64,000 nucleotides of DNA. Source: Hymenopus coronatus. Lineage: Eukaryota; Arthropoda; Insecta; Mantodea; Hymenopodidae. The notes beneath the pieces were generated by a model, which was not told where the DNA came from, made no database searches, and saw only the letters and a program-made list of their open reading frames with translations. Every line of letters starts with the position of its first letter. The first letter of the stretch is position 1. The stretch spans positions 86,372,827 through 86,436,826 of the forward strand of contig CM060892.1 of NCBI GenBank assembly GCA_030762935.1. The letters are read 5' to 3'. Made by a program: the position numbers and the translations under genes. Shown here piece by piece: positions 46,250-57,299 of this stretch.

Positions 46250-46727
46250 GATTCTGTTTTTCCGCAGATATCGTCCATAAGTAATCGTTGTTTAACCATA
46301 AATTTGTGGGTAGGCATTTTAGTGGAGTAATAAGATAAGAACAGCAACAATAAAAACACTCTTAGGCAAATTGCACACAAAATAGATTCCTTGAATAAAC
46401 GTTTCTCATTGATGCACACATGTTTAGTTTTTACAGCACGAATAAAAGGTAGTAACTGCTGCAGTGTGAATAAAACAATCTGATAAACATAGTCTTCAGC
46501 GGTTTATTCACTATTTATTTGTCACAATGGAAAAAATATGGGAACTCTGTAATGAAAGTGGACTAAGCATTTACCAATATATATTTATTTATATATGATG
46601 CAACAGATGTATTACTGCTGTGCCTTCATTAGATTATAATACATAAACTTTGTTACATGTAATAGTAAAATATAACTCTAGGTTATAAAGAGGAAACGCT
46701 TGAATAATTGATGTTTTTGTGTTGCAG
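46250..46727. other. Unassigned DNA immediately upstream of formin exon A
   Basis: AT-rich and apparently unique; presumed intron. The TTTTTGTGTTGCAG acceptor lies at its end. Confidence 0.5.
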
Positions 46728-46843
46728 CTTTGGACACACCCAATGTGACGGTGAAGAAGCAAGTTTTGGAGCTACTGTCCGCACTATGTGTCTACAATGC
46801 CGAGGGATATGCCCGGGCCCTGGACGCTCTCGAACGCTACAAG
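46728..46843 (+). CDS. INF2: INF2/Formin-3-like formin, coding exon A (armadillo-type inhibitory domain)
   Basis: Internal coding exon of a formin, an actin nucleation and elongation factor. The 116 bases follow a TTGCAG acceptor and end at AAG before a GTAACA donor. Two bases complete a split codon, then 38 codons run open from LDTPNVTVKKQVLELLSALC through a VYNAEGYARALDALERYK end. This matches, from memory of the family, the part of the GBD/FH3 (DID) domain of INF2 and arthropod Formin-3 that carries the VKKQV.ELL.ALC helix. The DID binds the C-terminal DAD region and controls actin assembly and severing. The exon ends in phase 0. The reading frame stays open into the intron to 47110, but the translation stops resembling formins at the donor. 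Base composition is much more GC-rich than the flanks. Assignment to INF2 rather than Diaphanous or DAAM rests on motif recognition. Confidence 0.85.
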
Positions 46844-47499
46844 GTAACACGCAAGGCTTTGTTTCGTATTGTAGTTAAAGATACTTATATTAAAAGCTTT
46901 CAAACCATTTGGCTGAAATTAAATCTTAAAATGTCCTCACGTAAACATTGGTCGGTATATAATTTCCTTTCGATATCATGTCTCTACTTGATCATAACAT
47001 ACAACTTTGCCGTATACTTTTGTGTTGTAATTCAAATTAAAACAATACTCTTCTTTGTCAGTTATGCGCGTCATCCAAAAACTAACAAACATTTTGGCAT
47101 AACTAAATAATAACGAAAAACTGATTTCAACACAACTATTTACAAAGTTACAGTACCTTACTCTATTTCGTAACGTAATCTCCATTCTGTCAAGGTATTT
47201 TTTATTGTACGTGGTACCAGTTTTTCAATGCCGGTGTTACGCTTTTCAACCGCCAAAGAACTTGCTCGTTGTTTTGAACACACAAAATGTTCCGCAAATA
47301 GAATTTTATAAGCAAATAACGCAAACGTATGCAATGAATGAGTCCTCAGTGAGGAAATGGCGCATGATTTAGGAAGAACCAGTATGCACGACAAAGACCG
47401 AAGTGGAAGTTCATGAATCGTTATAGAGGACTTGAAAGCAAATTTAAATAAAAAATTTAAAAAAAAAAAAAAAAAACGTGATTCACTTTGGACACAGTA

Positions 47500-48165
47500 T
47501 ATGACTTTTTGGGTGCAACACGAGGGTTTTCAGGAAATTTAGCCTATACGTAACTACCATGTACATAGAACATTTTTCAAAAATGACTAACGATTTTGAT
47601 TAAAATATGTTTGAGATATTTTCATGACAAACGAAATGTATAATTTGACTTTTTTGGGAATAGCCTCTGAAGACCTCTTCATTCTTGATGACTTTTGTAT
47701 AACTCGTAAGCCGTAAGAGATAGACAAAAACGTATTACACAGAAAATGTAGATGTCATTAAAGTACACACACACACACATATAATATATATAACTCTTTT
47801 ATAGAGTTAACCGTTTTCGAGATGTTCCTTGTTTTTAGTTTCAGTTTAAACTACAAACATTTCTCAAGCGGGAATTCAAATTTAGTTTCGTTTCTTTTGT
47901 TTTTCCTTCCGGGAAACAAACGAGATTGAATTTCAATTGCTTCATGTAGCGATGAGTTTTTAAAAGATTTGACTTATCGATTTAGCTTAGTATATCCCCT
48001 TATTTCCCTTCAGCTTACAAAGAAGCAATTACCCAGATCAATTCTGGCAATGATTATCTTGACTAGCATGATGTATATTAAAATAATCTTTTATAAGGAA
48101 GGTGTTTTATTGAACAACTAGAGGAAGTCATGTGAATAGAACACGTCGATTTTTTAGAATAAACA
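47500..48165 (+). repeat. PX repeat, 5' truncated
   Basis: Begins within the middle blocks (GGGTGCAACACGAGGGTTTT), TTTGGGAATAGCCTCTGAAG and GTAAGCCGTAAGAGATAGAC. Ends AGTCATGTGAATAGAACACG. Confidence 0.88.
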
Positions 48166-48169
48166 CACA

Positions 48170-48300
48170 CAGACGAAGGCGCCGCGCGTGTTGGGGATTA
48201 AATACAGTTCCAAACATGCATGTCCGATGAAATCAAAATTTAAAGTGGAATAGAATATTTCTCTTCCTATTATGTGCAAGTAATAAATAAAGTAAAAAAA
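48170..48300 (-). repeat. PX repeat fragment, palindrome end
   Basis: ATGTCCGATGAAATC, GTGGAATAGAATATTTCTCT and AATAAAGTAAAAA. It faces the preceding + copy. Confidence 0.65.
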
Positions 48301-48304
48301 ACGG

Positions 48305-48870
48305 GGGAGATTGAAATCGATTATTCTATCATGTTAGACATGTTGACCATAAAAATCCACATTTTTTTTCCAGAATAAATTTCCAGTGTTTGGATTTGAA
48401 ATGGGCTTGTCATTGCTTTTCAAGCAGAAGAGCCAATATTTGTTTAAACCAGACTAGAAAAAGTTAAGAAACGTTAATTATTAATAAATCTAACTCTTCA
48501 GATTCACAATATCTAGGTTTTAAAGCCATATTGCAGAGTTCGACAATGTCTTAAGGAATTTCAGAAAAAACCGTGTAAAGTTTTCCCTTAATATTTTTGT
48601 TTTGCTCACCTAGCCTGGACCACACTCGCACCAACATTATTTTTTATTTTAGTTTCTTTCTACGAGAAGTTTTTTGTTTTGGGGGGGAGGTACTTCTTGG
48701 CATCGTGACCGTTCCATTTTTACTAATGACCCCAACCTTATAGGCATTTATTTTTATTTCTTATGTTATATAATGTTACACTGCCTGTTTTAAAACTTCT
48801 TCTTCGGCTTACCGTCCTCATATAGAGGATATAATAATTTAATCTATATTTAAATAAAACTCTTCGCAAT
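48305..48870. other. Unassigned DNA
   Basis: No recognised feature. Confidence 0.35.
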
Positions 48871-48874
48871 CATA

Positions 48875-49148
48875 ATCCTGATAATTCCTCAGCATTTACA
48901 AGCCTGGGTTCAGATGCCTGTTGAGGAGTACTCGGACTCTAGATCATCAATGACTAGTATCATCGCGAGGAAGTACATGATATGAAATGTAGGCGAAATG
49001 AATGTTAGGGAAGAGCATAATGGTGGAGTGAATGGCGGGGGAAACCGGAGAACCCGGAGCAAACCCGTCACACATGCGGTTCCCTGGGACTGAACCTGGA
49101 TTGGCTGAATGGGAGACGAACGTTCTAGCCACTCTGTCACGGTGCCGT
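48875..49148 (-). mobile_element. SINE-B, B2-type 3' end
   Basis: Minus-strand head GGCACCGTGACAGAGTGGCT, box B GGTTCAGTCCC, GTTTGCTCCGGGTTCTCCGG, then a 3' end with CTCCTCAACAGGCATCTGAA and AATTATCAGG. Confidence 0.83.
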
Positions 49149-49427
49149 CTCTGTTTTTATAACACCCATTTACGGAAGCATGATTGTTCATTCATTCTTC
49201 TTCTTTTGTTTAAGCTTTCGCTTGTATGTCTTCACGCTTCGTCTGACTTTGATGAAAGATCTTGTTTTTGGATGAGCCTTGTTCTCTTTCCATATGGTAC
49301 AAGATCTCTGGCTGCTCTTATCAACCTGCTTCTCTCTGCTCGTTCTACGAGAGAGTTCCATTCTCTTCTTACTTTTGTGAATTTAACCACATCCATGATG
49401 TCACTTCTTCGCGAATTGTCTCATTTT

Positions 49428-50300
49428 GTACTTTCTCTATACGCACTATGTACATAGTGTATAGAGAAGGTATTGCACTCCACCCAAAAATTCGATACCA
49501 AGATTTAACCGGAAATATATGTTTTAGGTTCCCCTTTATCTAAAAAAAGCATTTTCGGAAAAATGTCCGTGTGTGTGGGTGTGTGTACGTGTGGCTGTGA
49601 ACACAATAACTCAAAAACGAAAAGTCGGTAAAATACTAAACTTGGTATTTAAGTTTAGTAACTTCCAGGGATGCGATACGAAAATTATAAGAAAAAACCC
49701 CCCACTCCCAACTAACCTTTACATGAAATTTTTTTCGAAAATTTTGATTTTCTCAAAAATAGCTCTAACGATATTGATTAAAATTTCATATATTAAACAT
49801 ATTTACACGACAAATAAAATGTATATCTTGAATTTTCTGGGAATAGCCTCTGAAGACTAACTTTGTTCTGGATGAATTTTATGGATTTTTGCATAACTGC
49901 TAAACCGTAATAGATGGAGAAAAACTTACAGCACAAAAAATGTAGAGTACCTTAAAACGCACAATTTTTCTTATATACATGTTTTTCGTGGAGTTCATCG
50001 TTTTCGACATATTCCTTGTTTTTGTTTTAGCTATGAAAAACTTATACTTTTTTCATACAGGAATTTGTCAACTCCTGTCCATACAAACAAAGAAACTTCA
50101 GTCACATAGCAACCAGCTTTTGATTATTAGTTTAGTCTATAGTACTCCCTTATTTCCCTTCTGCTTACAAGGAAGCAAATAATAAGACTATTTGTGCTAA
50201 TTTTTTTCTCGATTAGCATGAAGCAAATAGAAGCATAAGCAATAATTTGTTGCAGAGAGGTAGAGAAAGTCATGTGAATGGAACACATCAGATTTTTATT
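49428..50300 (+). repeat. PX repeat, full length, well preserved
   Basis: Near-perfect palindrome at 49431-49470, AAAAATTCGATACCAAGATT, GT-rich tract at about 49567-49598, GGGATGCGATACGAAAATTA, TTGAATTTTCTGGGAATAGC. Ends AGAGAAAGTCATGTGAATGG and ACACATCAGATTTTT. Confidence 0.95.
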
Positions 50301-50473
50301 TTATCTAATCTTCTTTTCCCTAATATTGTTCTTAAATTGTTCATTTCTGTTGTTCCCATAAGCTTCTGTGCCTAGATTAATATCGGTCTGTTGCTTTATA
50401 CATTTTGATTTTACTTCTGTTGAGGTATTTAATTTTCCAGATCACATCACGTAGGCACCCTGAAATTCTAGCG

Positions 50474-51297
50474 TTTTACTTTCTCTACACGTACTATGTA
50501 CATAATGTATAGAGAAGGTTTTACATTTCACCCAAAAATTCGATACCGAGTTATCATCGGAAATGGACGTTTTGGGGTCTCCTGTACCCAAAAAACAATA
50601 TTTTTAGAAAAAGGTCCGTGTAAAATACCAAACTTGGTATATAGGTTTAGTATCTTCCAAGGATGACACGAAGATTTTGAGGAAAATCCCCCCCCTAAAC
50701 TACCCTTTAAATGAAAAAAAAAAAAATTGGAAATTTTGATTTTCTCAAAAATGACTCTAAAGAATTTGTTAAAATACCGTATATTAAAGATATTTACACG
50801 AAAAATAAAATGTATATCTTGAATTTTATGGGAATAGTCTCTGAAGACCAATTTATTCTGGATTATTTTTTGCTATATTTTTCATAGCTAGTAAACCGTA
50901 AGAGACAGACAAAAATTACTACACAAAAAATGAGGATCATGTTAAAACACAATTTATGTCATGTTTTTTTTTTTTCGTGGAATTGATGCTTTCTGAGACA
51001 TTCCTTGTTATTTGTTTCAGATTTAAAATACTTACTTTTCACAAACGGAAAGTTGAAACTCCTGGCACTGCATAGAAACGGATTTCAACCACATGGCAAC
51101 CAGCTTTTATAAGATTTGACTATCACTTTAGCCTAGAGTATTCCCTTATTTTCTTTCTACTTCCAAAGAAGCAAGTAATCAAGACAATTTCTAATAATGT
51201 TTATCCCGATTATCATAAAATAGGTAGAAGAATATTCTTTTTAATAATAATTTGTTACAGCGATGTAGAGTGAATGGAACACATCAGATTTTTGTAT
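50474..51297 (+). repeat. PX repeat, (TG)n deleted
   Basis: Near-perfect palindrome at 50479-50518 (ACGTACTATGTACATAATGT), CCGAGTTATCATCGGAAATG, then directly to AAATACCAAACTTGGTATAT. Ends GTAGAGTGAATGGAACACAT and CAGATTTTT. Confidence 0.94.
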
Positions 51298-51400
51298 TTG
51301 ATTTCTTACTTCATTTATTATTTGCCGATCGCTCGTTATGTCCACTTCAAGATATCTAAAGTTCATCATCTGATCGATAATTTTCTTATCTATTTCCAGT

Positions 51401-51700
51401 TTACACCTTATTTGTTCTTTTGAAACACATACTTTTAGTTTTTTCTATAGATACCTGCATATTATATTCCTCTGCATTCTCTACAAAATGATGTAACAAT
51501 CGTGTAAGATAGTTTTCAGTACTAGCCATCACTAGTAGGTCATCGGTATATGCTATTATATAAAAATTGTTGTTTCTCATCAAATAACCTCGCAGATCTC
51601 TCACACTGTATATAATTTTGTCCATTATTAAATTAAATAGTAAGAGACTGGGGGAATCACTTTGTCTTATACGTTTTTGACATTTTATCTCATCTGACAT
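51401..51700 (-). pseudogene. LINE reverse transcriptase, palm C-motif piece
   Basis: A 99-codon frame containing RQSDSPSLLLFNLIMDKI and the YTDD form of the YADD/FADD catalytic box, followed by the MQVSIEKTKSM helix. Part of 51298-53110. Confidence 0.85.
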
Positions 51701-52028
51701 TTGTTCTTCTATATAAAAGTTTATTGATGTATTTTAATTAATTCCTTGTATTACTGCTATTATCTGTTCTGGTACTTCTTTCTCTCTCAAAATCTTATTA
51801 CATCTTCTAGTCTAATTCGATCGAAGGCTTTGGTTAAATCCACAAAGCAGAAAAAAGCTGATTTGACTTATTCGATCGCTTTTACGACTATTTGACGAAT
51901 AATAAATAGTGCATCTGTTGTGCTTCTGTTATGTCGAAATCCTTGTTGTTGCTCACTAATTTATAAATATTTCATAAGTTTTATGTATATTATGCCAGAT
52001 AATAATTTTAATGCACATGGCAATAGAG

Positions 52029-52274
52029 TTATCCCTCTATAATTACCTGGATCCGTTTTATCTCCTTTATGTATATAAGTATTGTAATATTATTCTTCCA
52101 TTCTTCAAGTATTTTTCTTTCCCTGAGCACTATATTAAATAGTTTCTTTAATTCTTCGTTTAAACTTTTTCCACGATATTTTAAAAGTTCATTGTCTATC
52201 CCATCGGGCCCCGGTGCTTTCCTATTCTTTAACTTGCTCACTCCCTCTATTATTTCTTCGTCTGTAGTTTCCAT
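52029..52274 (-). pseudogene. LINE reverse transcriptase, finger piece
   Basis: An 81-codon frame with EEIIEGVSKLKNRKAPGPDG and LLKYRGKSLNEELKKLFNIV, then NNITILIYIKE, where a K.GDK is normally found. Confidence 0.85.
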
Positions 52275-52585
52275 TTGTTCTTCTGAAGCAGATTCTGCTC
52301 GATTATTATCGTCCTCAGTTAAACCATCATCATCATAATATTGTTTCCATCTTGTTAGATAATTTTATGAAACATTTATTTCCATCTTTCTATTCCTTAT
52401 CAATTCCCATGCTTTTCGCTACACCATATAAATCTAATTTCATTCCTTTAGTAAATGTTTCCCAATATGATTCTTTTATTTTTCTTATCTTACCATTTAC
52501 TACATTTCTGGCCCGTTTGTAGCTTCTCTGTCGACCACCAGTTGTGTATTTCTAAATTTTAAGTATGCTTGTTTCTTTTCTTCTG

Positions 52586-52875
52586 GTGGCCCTCCGTGGT
52601 GTAATGATTACCATACTAACTTCATATACCCAAAGTCGCGGGTTCAAACCCGGCGAAGGATGATGGATTTTTTCGGCCGTAAAACTCCTTAGCATGGCTT
52701 CCTTCGGAAGGGATGTAAATCCGTTGGTCCCGTGTCGCAGATTTACGGCACGTAAAAGAACCTCAAGCCTGATAAAGAGGTCTCTGAGCAAAATTAAGCG
52801 GTCTTTCACGCCCAGTATAGAATGGGACGCTGAGAACCACAGCAGTTAAAGAGCGTCCATAAATAAAAAACGCAA
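52586..52875 (+). mobile_element. SINE-A inserted in the LINE
   Basis: Complete copy: GTGGCCCTCCGTGGTGTAAT head, box B GGGTTCAAACCCGG, CTTCCTTCGGAAGGGATGTA, GAGCAAAATTAAGCGGTCTT, AGAGCGTCCATAAATAAA tail. Perfect 14 bp duplication TTTCTTTTCTTCTG at 52572-52585 and 52876-52889. Confidence 0.96.
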
Positions 52876-53040
52876 TTTCTTTTCTTCTGCCAGCTGTTTA
52901 ACTTCTTGTGTTTTTCCTTTTTGTGCACTTTTTATTTTTCTCTTCCCTAATGCTTCTTCTGCAGCAGCTAGAATATTTTCTTTAATTTTATTCCATGCCG
53001 ATTCTAATGTATCATGTGTTTGTATTATATTTTGTTTCAT
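52846..53040 (-). pseudogene. LINE ORF2, region upstream of the RT
   Basis: AWNKIKENILAAAEEALGK then EVKQLAEEKK. Removing the SINE-A and one duplication copy lets the frame continue from AEEKK into QAYLKFRNTQ. The printed frame's end (LRFLFMDAL) is SINE sequence. Confidence 0.8.
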
Positions 53041-53111
53041 TTTATGTTATCTATTAGCATATAGACCTTTTATGTAGGACCATCTAATAATTTAGTATTT
53101 AATTTCTCTTT

Positions 53112-54590
53112 TCTTTTATCTGTTCGATTGTTCATTATGGTCACACAAAATAACTTTTTGCGGGGTTCAGATTAAAGAGATGAGAATATTTGTAAAGTGT
53201 TTAGTAGCTAAATACTCCAAAATATCCTAAATAACATTTCATTCCTACTTAACATAGTTTATTCTTAATTACGCACGGTTAGCTCTTTTAACTCTAGTGA
53301 CAAACTAATTAATTTCGTTGACCTCAACAGTTTTCTATGACGTCATTGTATAATGCTCCTGAAGGTTTATAGTTAATCCTTCTGTTACTCCTTATAATTT
53401 TAATTTCATAAACCCCCGAATATTACAAATAACGCATGAAAAATGCCTGATAATCACCCCAAAAGATTGTAAACCATTGCCGGAGCATCAAATTTCCTTA
53501 ACCTCCCCCCGTCAGTTTTTTACCTTATGGAAATGCTTCCGTCGAACTAACCGAGTAATATTTTATAGAATTATATCAGGTTAAATTTTGAGCCTTTGTA
53601 CCTTTTTTCCCCTATAATTTAAGGGGGTGCTACACAAGAAAATTCTAAAATTTGCATTTTAATGGATTATTGTTCAGAAGAGTGCTAATAATCTTCTTGA
53701 CATTTTTGTAGAAAAAGAAAAAAATTGTATCTGTGAGGATAAGACCATTTTAAAAGTATTGTTAATGGAACCAATTTTTTGTTCTTAAAAGTTGAATTTT
53801 GGGCGAAAATTCTTTTGGGGGGGAGAAAGGGCTTTTATTTAATTTTACTCAATTCACCCCGCAATAACCAATCCAATTCACTAAAATATGGGTTTGCTGA
53901 TATCTTGTGTTATTAGTCCTTAATTCGCGATACATCACTTATCATAATAATTTCCTAGGTAAGAATATATAGTGTTCCATCATCTAATATAATGTATTTA
54001 AAAAGTGAGAATACCTCATAAACATAATAAAAGAAAACATAAATGTATGTCTTTAGGTATTAAGAATGTTCACATACCGAATTGCACACTACTCCCCAAT
54101 ACAATATAGTAAATTAATGTCCACTCACAGCTTGATTTGTAAGCATTAGAAGTCCAAAACCATTTAATTTTATGTTAAATTTAAATAATTCTTGGACCCT
54201 AATTTGTTTATCAATGTATTTACAATAAGTATATCTAAAAAGGCGTTAGTTAATGCTTTTGTTCTTTTAATTTTGTCCTGCAGTAGCTAGTACACATATA
54301 CTATATATTTTAATGAAGTGCAGTTTAGTTTTTGGTATCACCATAAAGTACCTTCTTAGTGAAATATCTACTGTTTTGTGTGTGGATTTATTTATTTTAT
54401 CACCACATGTATTCTGGCTCTTTAGCCAGAATTCCCTGGCACTAGACCACATGGCTGCGGAGGTCGTCTCCTTAAACAATGACCCATCATTTATTAAACA
54501 CAGAATAGCATGTACACATAATAAAACAGTTAAAGGTCTATAACGCATCGAACAGAACAAAATAATGTAGTAATATTTTAAGCAGCAGAG
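53112..54590. other. Unassigned intron DNA
   Basis: Includes 53793-53870, whose reverse complement recurs inside the SINE-A at 55640-55962. Otherwise AT-rich with no gene recognised. Confidence 0.4.
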
Positions 54591-54594
54591 AAGA

Positions 54595-55345
54595 GCAGTT
54601 GGCAGGCTGAGGGCAGCCCGAGGTGTGTTAGACGTGTCCCTGTTCTCGGAGAGAACTTAACCACGTACTGACGGGATTGTGGGGTTTGCAGGATGGCGGG
54701 TGAGAGTTGGGGTTGTGGAGTGACAGGAAGAGGCAAGTATTGCTCCTCGACGGTTGCCTATTATGGTGCACCGCTGGGGTGAAGTTTATTCAAAATGTTT
54801 ATTTTGGGTTTTTAATTTTGATATCCAAGCAAATCTTGAAGGATTGTAAGGAGATTAGCCGTAGCAGCTGTTGGAGGTGCTCCTTCGTTACCGGAGATGC
54901 CCGCAAGCCATACGGGGAAGCCGGTATCCCTGAAGCGGCGGTTTGTGGGATCGTAATCCCCAAGAGACCTTACGAGGGCGCTCCGATGGAATGGTAACCC
55001 TTCGTTGAATTTTGTTGTCCGACGCCTAATCTCGTCCTCCAGGTATGGTAGACCAGAGGCTTCGTGCAGGAGTCTCGTAGGAAATAGTCGAGGCACAGAA
55101 TAGATGGCCCGAAGGCATCTATTCTGTACCCGCTGAAGCAACAGCAGACTGGAATCTGCCGCCATGCTCCAGATCTCACAGGCGTAGATTAATAAGGCGA
55201 CTATGAGGGCCCTCAAAAGGCGCAACTTAAGGGAAACCGGCCTCAGCATCGGGTACAGTGAGGCCGCAGCCCCCTTGCCCCGACACCTCAGTTCCCTGAT
55301 GTGCTTCCCAAAAGCATATGACACCGCTCTCTTTTTAGCGAATAA
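54595..55345 (-). mobile_element. Jockey/R1-like LINE, C-terminus and 3' UTR
   Basis: Minus-strand coding at 54812-55345 (the open frame extends to 55402, but the first residues do not resemble LINEs). It includes HIRELRCRGKGAAASLYPML, LLIYACEIWSMAADSSL, LLLQRVQNRCLRAIYSVPR and TRLLHEASGLPYLEDEI, then FRDTGFPVW. This is the conserved post-RT domain of Jockey-like ORF2 (YAC..W, QN..LR...PR, LH....LP.L). The part is nearly undamaged, so the copy may be young. 5' truncated at about 55345. Downstream 54595-54811 is probably 3' UTR. Confidence 0.8.
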
Positions 55346-55639
55346 ACATTCGGTGACTTTGTTACCAAAACTGTGGCCAACGCACCAATGGTAAATAAGC
55401 ACTTTCTTCTGTTTGGTTGTACCAAAATATTAACTATCAATTGCTGTGAAATCGAGGCATATTTTGCAAACATTCTAGTAATTACCAAAATAATTTATAA
55501 TTTAATATTTTAGTGACATGACACTGAGCAGTATCGATAGATACGCTACTCCTAGTCCGGACTTTCAAGATTAATGTGTAAATGTATTTACAAATTTAAA
55601 TTATATGTATATGTGTATTGATTCACCTTGGTTATTCTT

Positions 55640-55962
55640 TTTTGTGGAACAGAATGAAATGAAAACGCAGTTTTATTTATGTTCGTTGTTTAAATACTGT
55701 GGTGCTTAATTTTACTCAGAGGGCTCTTTTTCAGGGATGAATTGAGTAAAAAAAAAACAAAAAAAAAACAAAAAAAACAAAGGCCCTTCCTCCCTAAAAA
55801 GAATTTTTTGCCCAAAATTCAACTTTGAGATTCTTTTGCGTGCCGTAAATCTACGGCTTTACTTCCCTTCCGAAGGAAGCTATGCTAAAAAATCCATCGC
55901 CCTCCGACGGGTTTGAACCCGCGACCTTGGATACAAAGGTAATCACTACACCACGAAACGAA
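55640..55962 (-). mobile_element. SINE-A carrying a foreign insertion
   Basis: Minus-strand body (CTCAGAGGGCTCTTTTTCAG), then an insert at about 55733-55830, then TTACTTCCCTTCCGAAGGAA and the head with CGGGTTTGAACCCGCGACCT. The insert's CCCAAAATTCAACTTTGAG and GAATTGAGTAAAA are reverse-complementary to 53793-53870. Confidence 0.85.
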
Positions 55963-56139
55963 TGCCATTACACTGTTGTATGTACGGATGTCGATTTCGA
56001 ACATTATCGTCTCGTTTATCGTGAATTTGGTGCCAGTCCGTAACATTTAGAAATACGCGTCCTCGCCTTGCTACTCATTCCGTGTGCATTAATCATAAAA
56101 CATGTTTTCTTCGCTTTAATAATGTCGACCTCACACTCA

Positions 56140-57031
56140 TAAAACAAAAGGAAATCTGATGTGTTCCATTCACATGACTTTTTCTGCATCTCTGCAACAA
56201 ATTATTGTTAAAAAGTTAATGCTTTTATTTACTTAATGCTTAAATAATCGAGAAAAAATTAGCACAAATAGTCTTATTACTTGCTTCCTTGTAAGTAGAA
56301 GCGAAATAAGGGAGTATCTAGGTTAAGGCGATAGTCAAAAGCTGGTTGCTATGTGACTGAAGTTCCTTTGTACAGACAGAAAGGAGTTGACAAATTCCTG
56401 TATGAGAAAAGTATATGTTTTTAAAGCTGAAACCAAAAACAAGGAATATCTCAAAAACGATCAACTCTACGAAAAAAATTTATATAACATAAATTGTGTG
56501 TTTTAATGTGCCCTACATTTTTTGTCTGGTAATTTTCTGTATATCTCTTACGGTTTATTAGTTATGCAAAGTTTCGTAAAATTCATCCAGAATAAAGTAG
56601 TCTTCAGAGGCTATTCCCAGAAAATTCAAGATATATGCACATATTATTTGTCAGGTAAAATCTTTAATATACGATATTTTAATCAAAATCGTTAGAGGCA
56701 TTTTTGAGAAAATCAAAATTTTCGAAAAAAGTTCCATGTAAAGGGTAGTTTGCGGTGGGGGGTTTTCTTGAAAATCTTCGTGTCGCATCCTTGCAATATA
56801 CCAAACTTAAATACCAAGTTTGTCAGTTAACGGTCTTTTCGTTTTTGAGTTATGCTGTCCAAAGACACACACGCACACACACTCACGGATCTTTTTCCAG
56901 AAATGCTTTTTTCGGATGCAGGGGGACCCAAAACATGTATTTCCGGTGAAATCTCGGTATCGAATTTTTGGGTGCATTACAATACCGTCTCTATACACTA
57001 TATACATAGTACGTGTAGAGAAAGTAATATT
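56140..57031 (-). repeat. PX repeat, full length
   Basis: From AAATCTGATGTGTTCCATTC to ACAATACCGTCTCTATACAC, the palindrome core TATATACATAGTACG and GTGTAGAGAAAGTAA. (AC)n near 56866-56882. Confidence 0.95.
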
Positions 57032-57299
57032 TAAACGTTGAACACTGAACAAAAGCAGTATAACCAACTCTATTCGAACACGCCTCCTGAAAATTTATGT
57101 GAAGTATTTCTCTGTGTATTTTGATTGTTGTAATATTTATTTTGCCTTTATTTGCTTTTTAAGCTGCAAAAGTAAGAATTTTGCGACCTCTAAGTTAATA
57201 GACATCTGGCATGGTCATAGTTGTCTCCCAAGTTCTATATCTATGGAGTTGCCTCTAGTAGCCACAGAGCAAAATTTTAAGTCAAGAAAAGCCTATTGA

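Larger units (their letters stand above)
51298..53110 (-). mobile_element. Degenerate non-LTR retrotransposon (reverse transcriptase region)
   Basis: Pieces of a LINE ORF2 read in order on the minus strand across several frames. They are a pre-RT region (52846-53040), an interruption by SINE-A, the AE..MEKT segment, RT finger KLKNRKAPGPDGIDNELLKY (52029-52274), motif A DLTKAFDRI (about 51812-51845), RIRQSDSP..LLFNLIMDKI, the catalytic box AYTDDLLVMAS (about 51519-51551) and a thumb region with MMNFRYLEVDITSD (51300-51400). Frameshifts and stops show it is dead. Clade not assigned; it resembles abundant arthropod LINEs carrying FVDLTKAFDR. Confidence 0.85.

Noticed and set aside
46844..47110. 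In-frame extension of formin exon A to 47110
   Set aside because: Formin similarity stops exactly at AAG/GTAACA and the remainder is AT-rich intron translation.
49032..49457. A 141-codon + frame starting MAGETGEPGANPSHMRF
   Set aside because: Its first part is the antisense of a SINE-B copy and its end runs into a PX palindrome; composite of two repeats.
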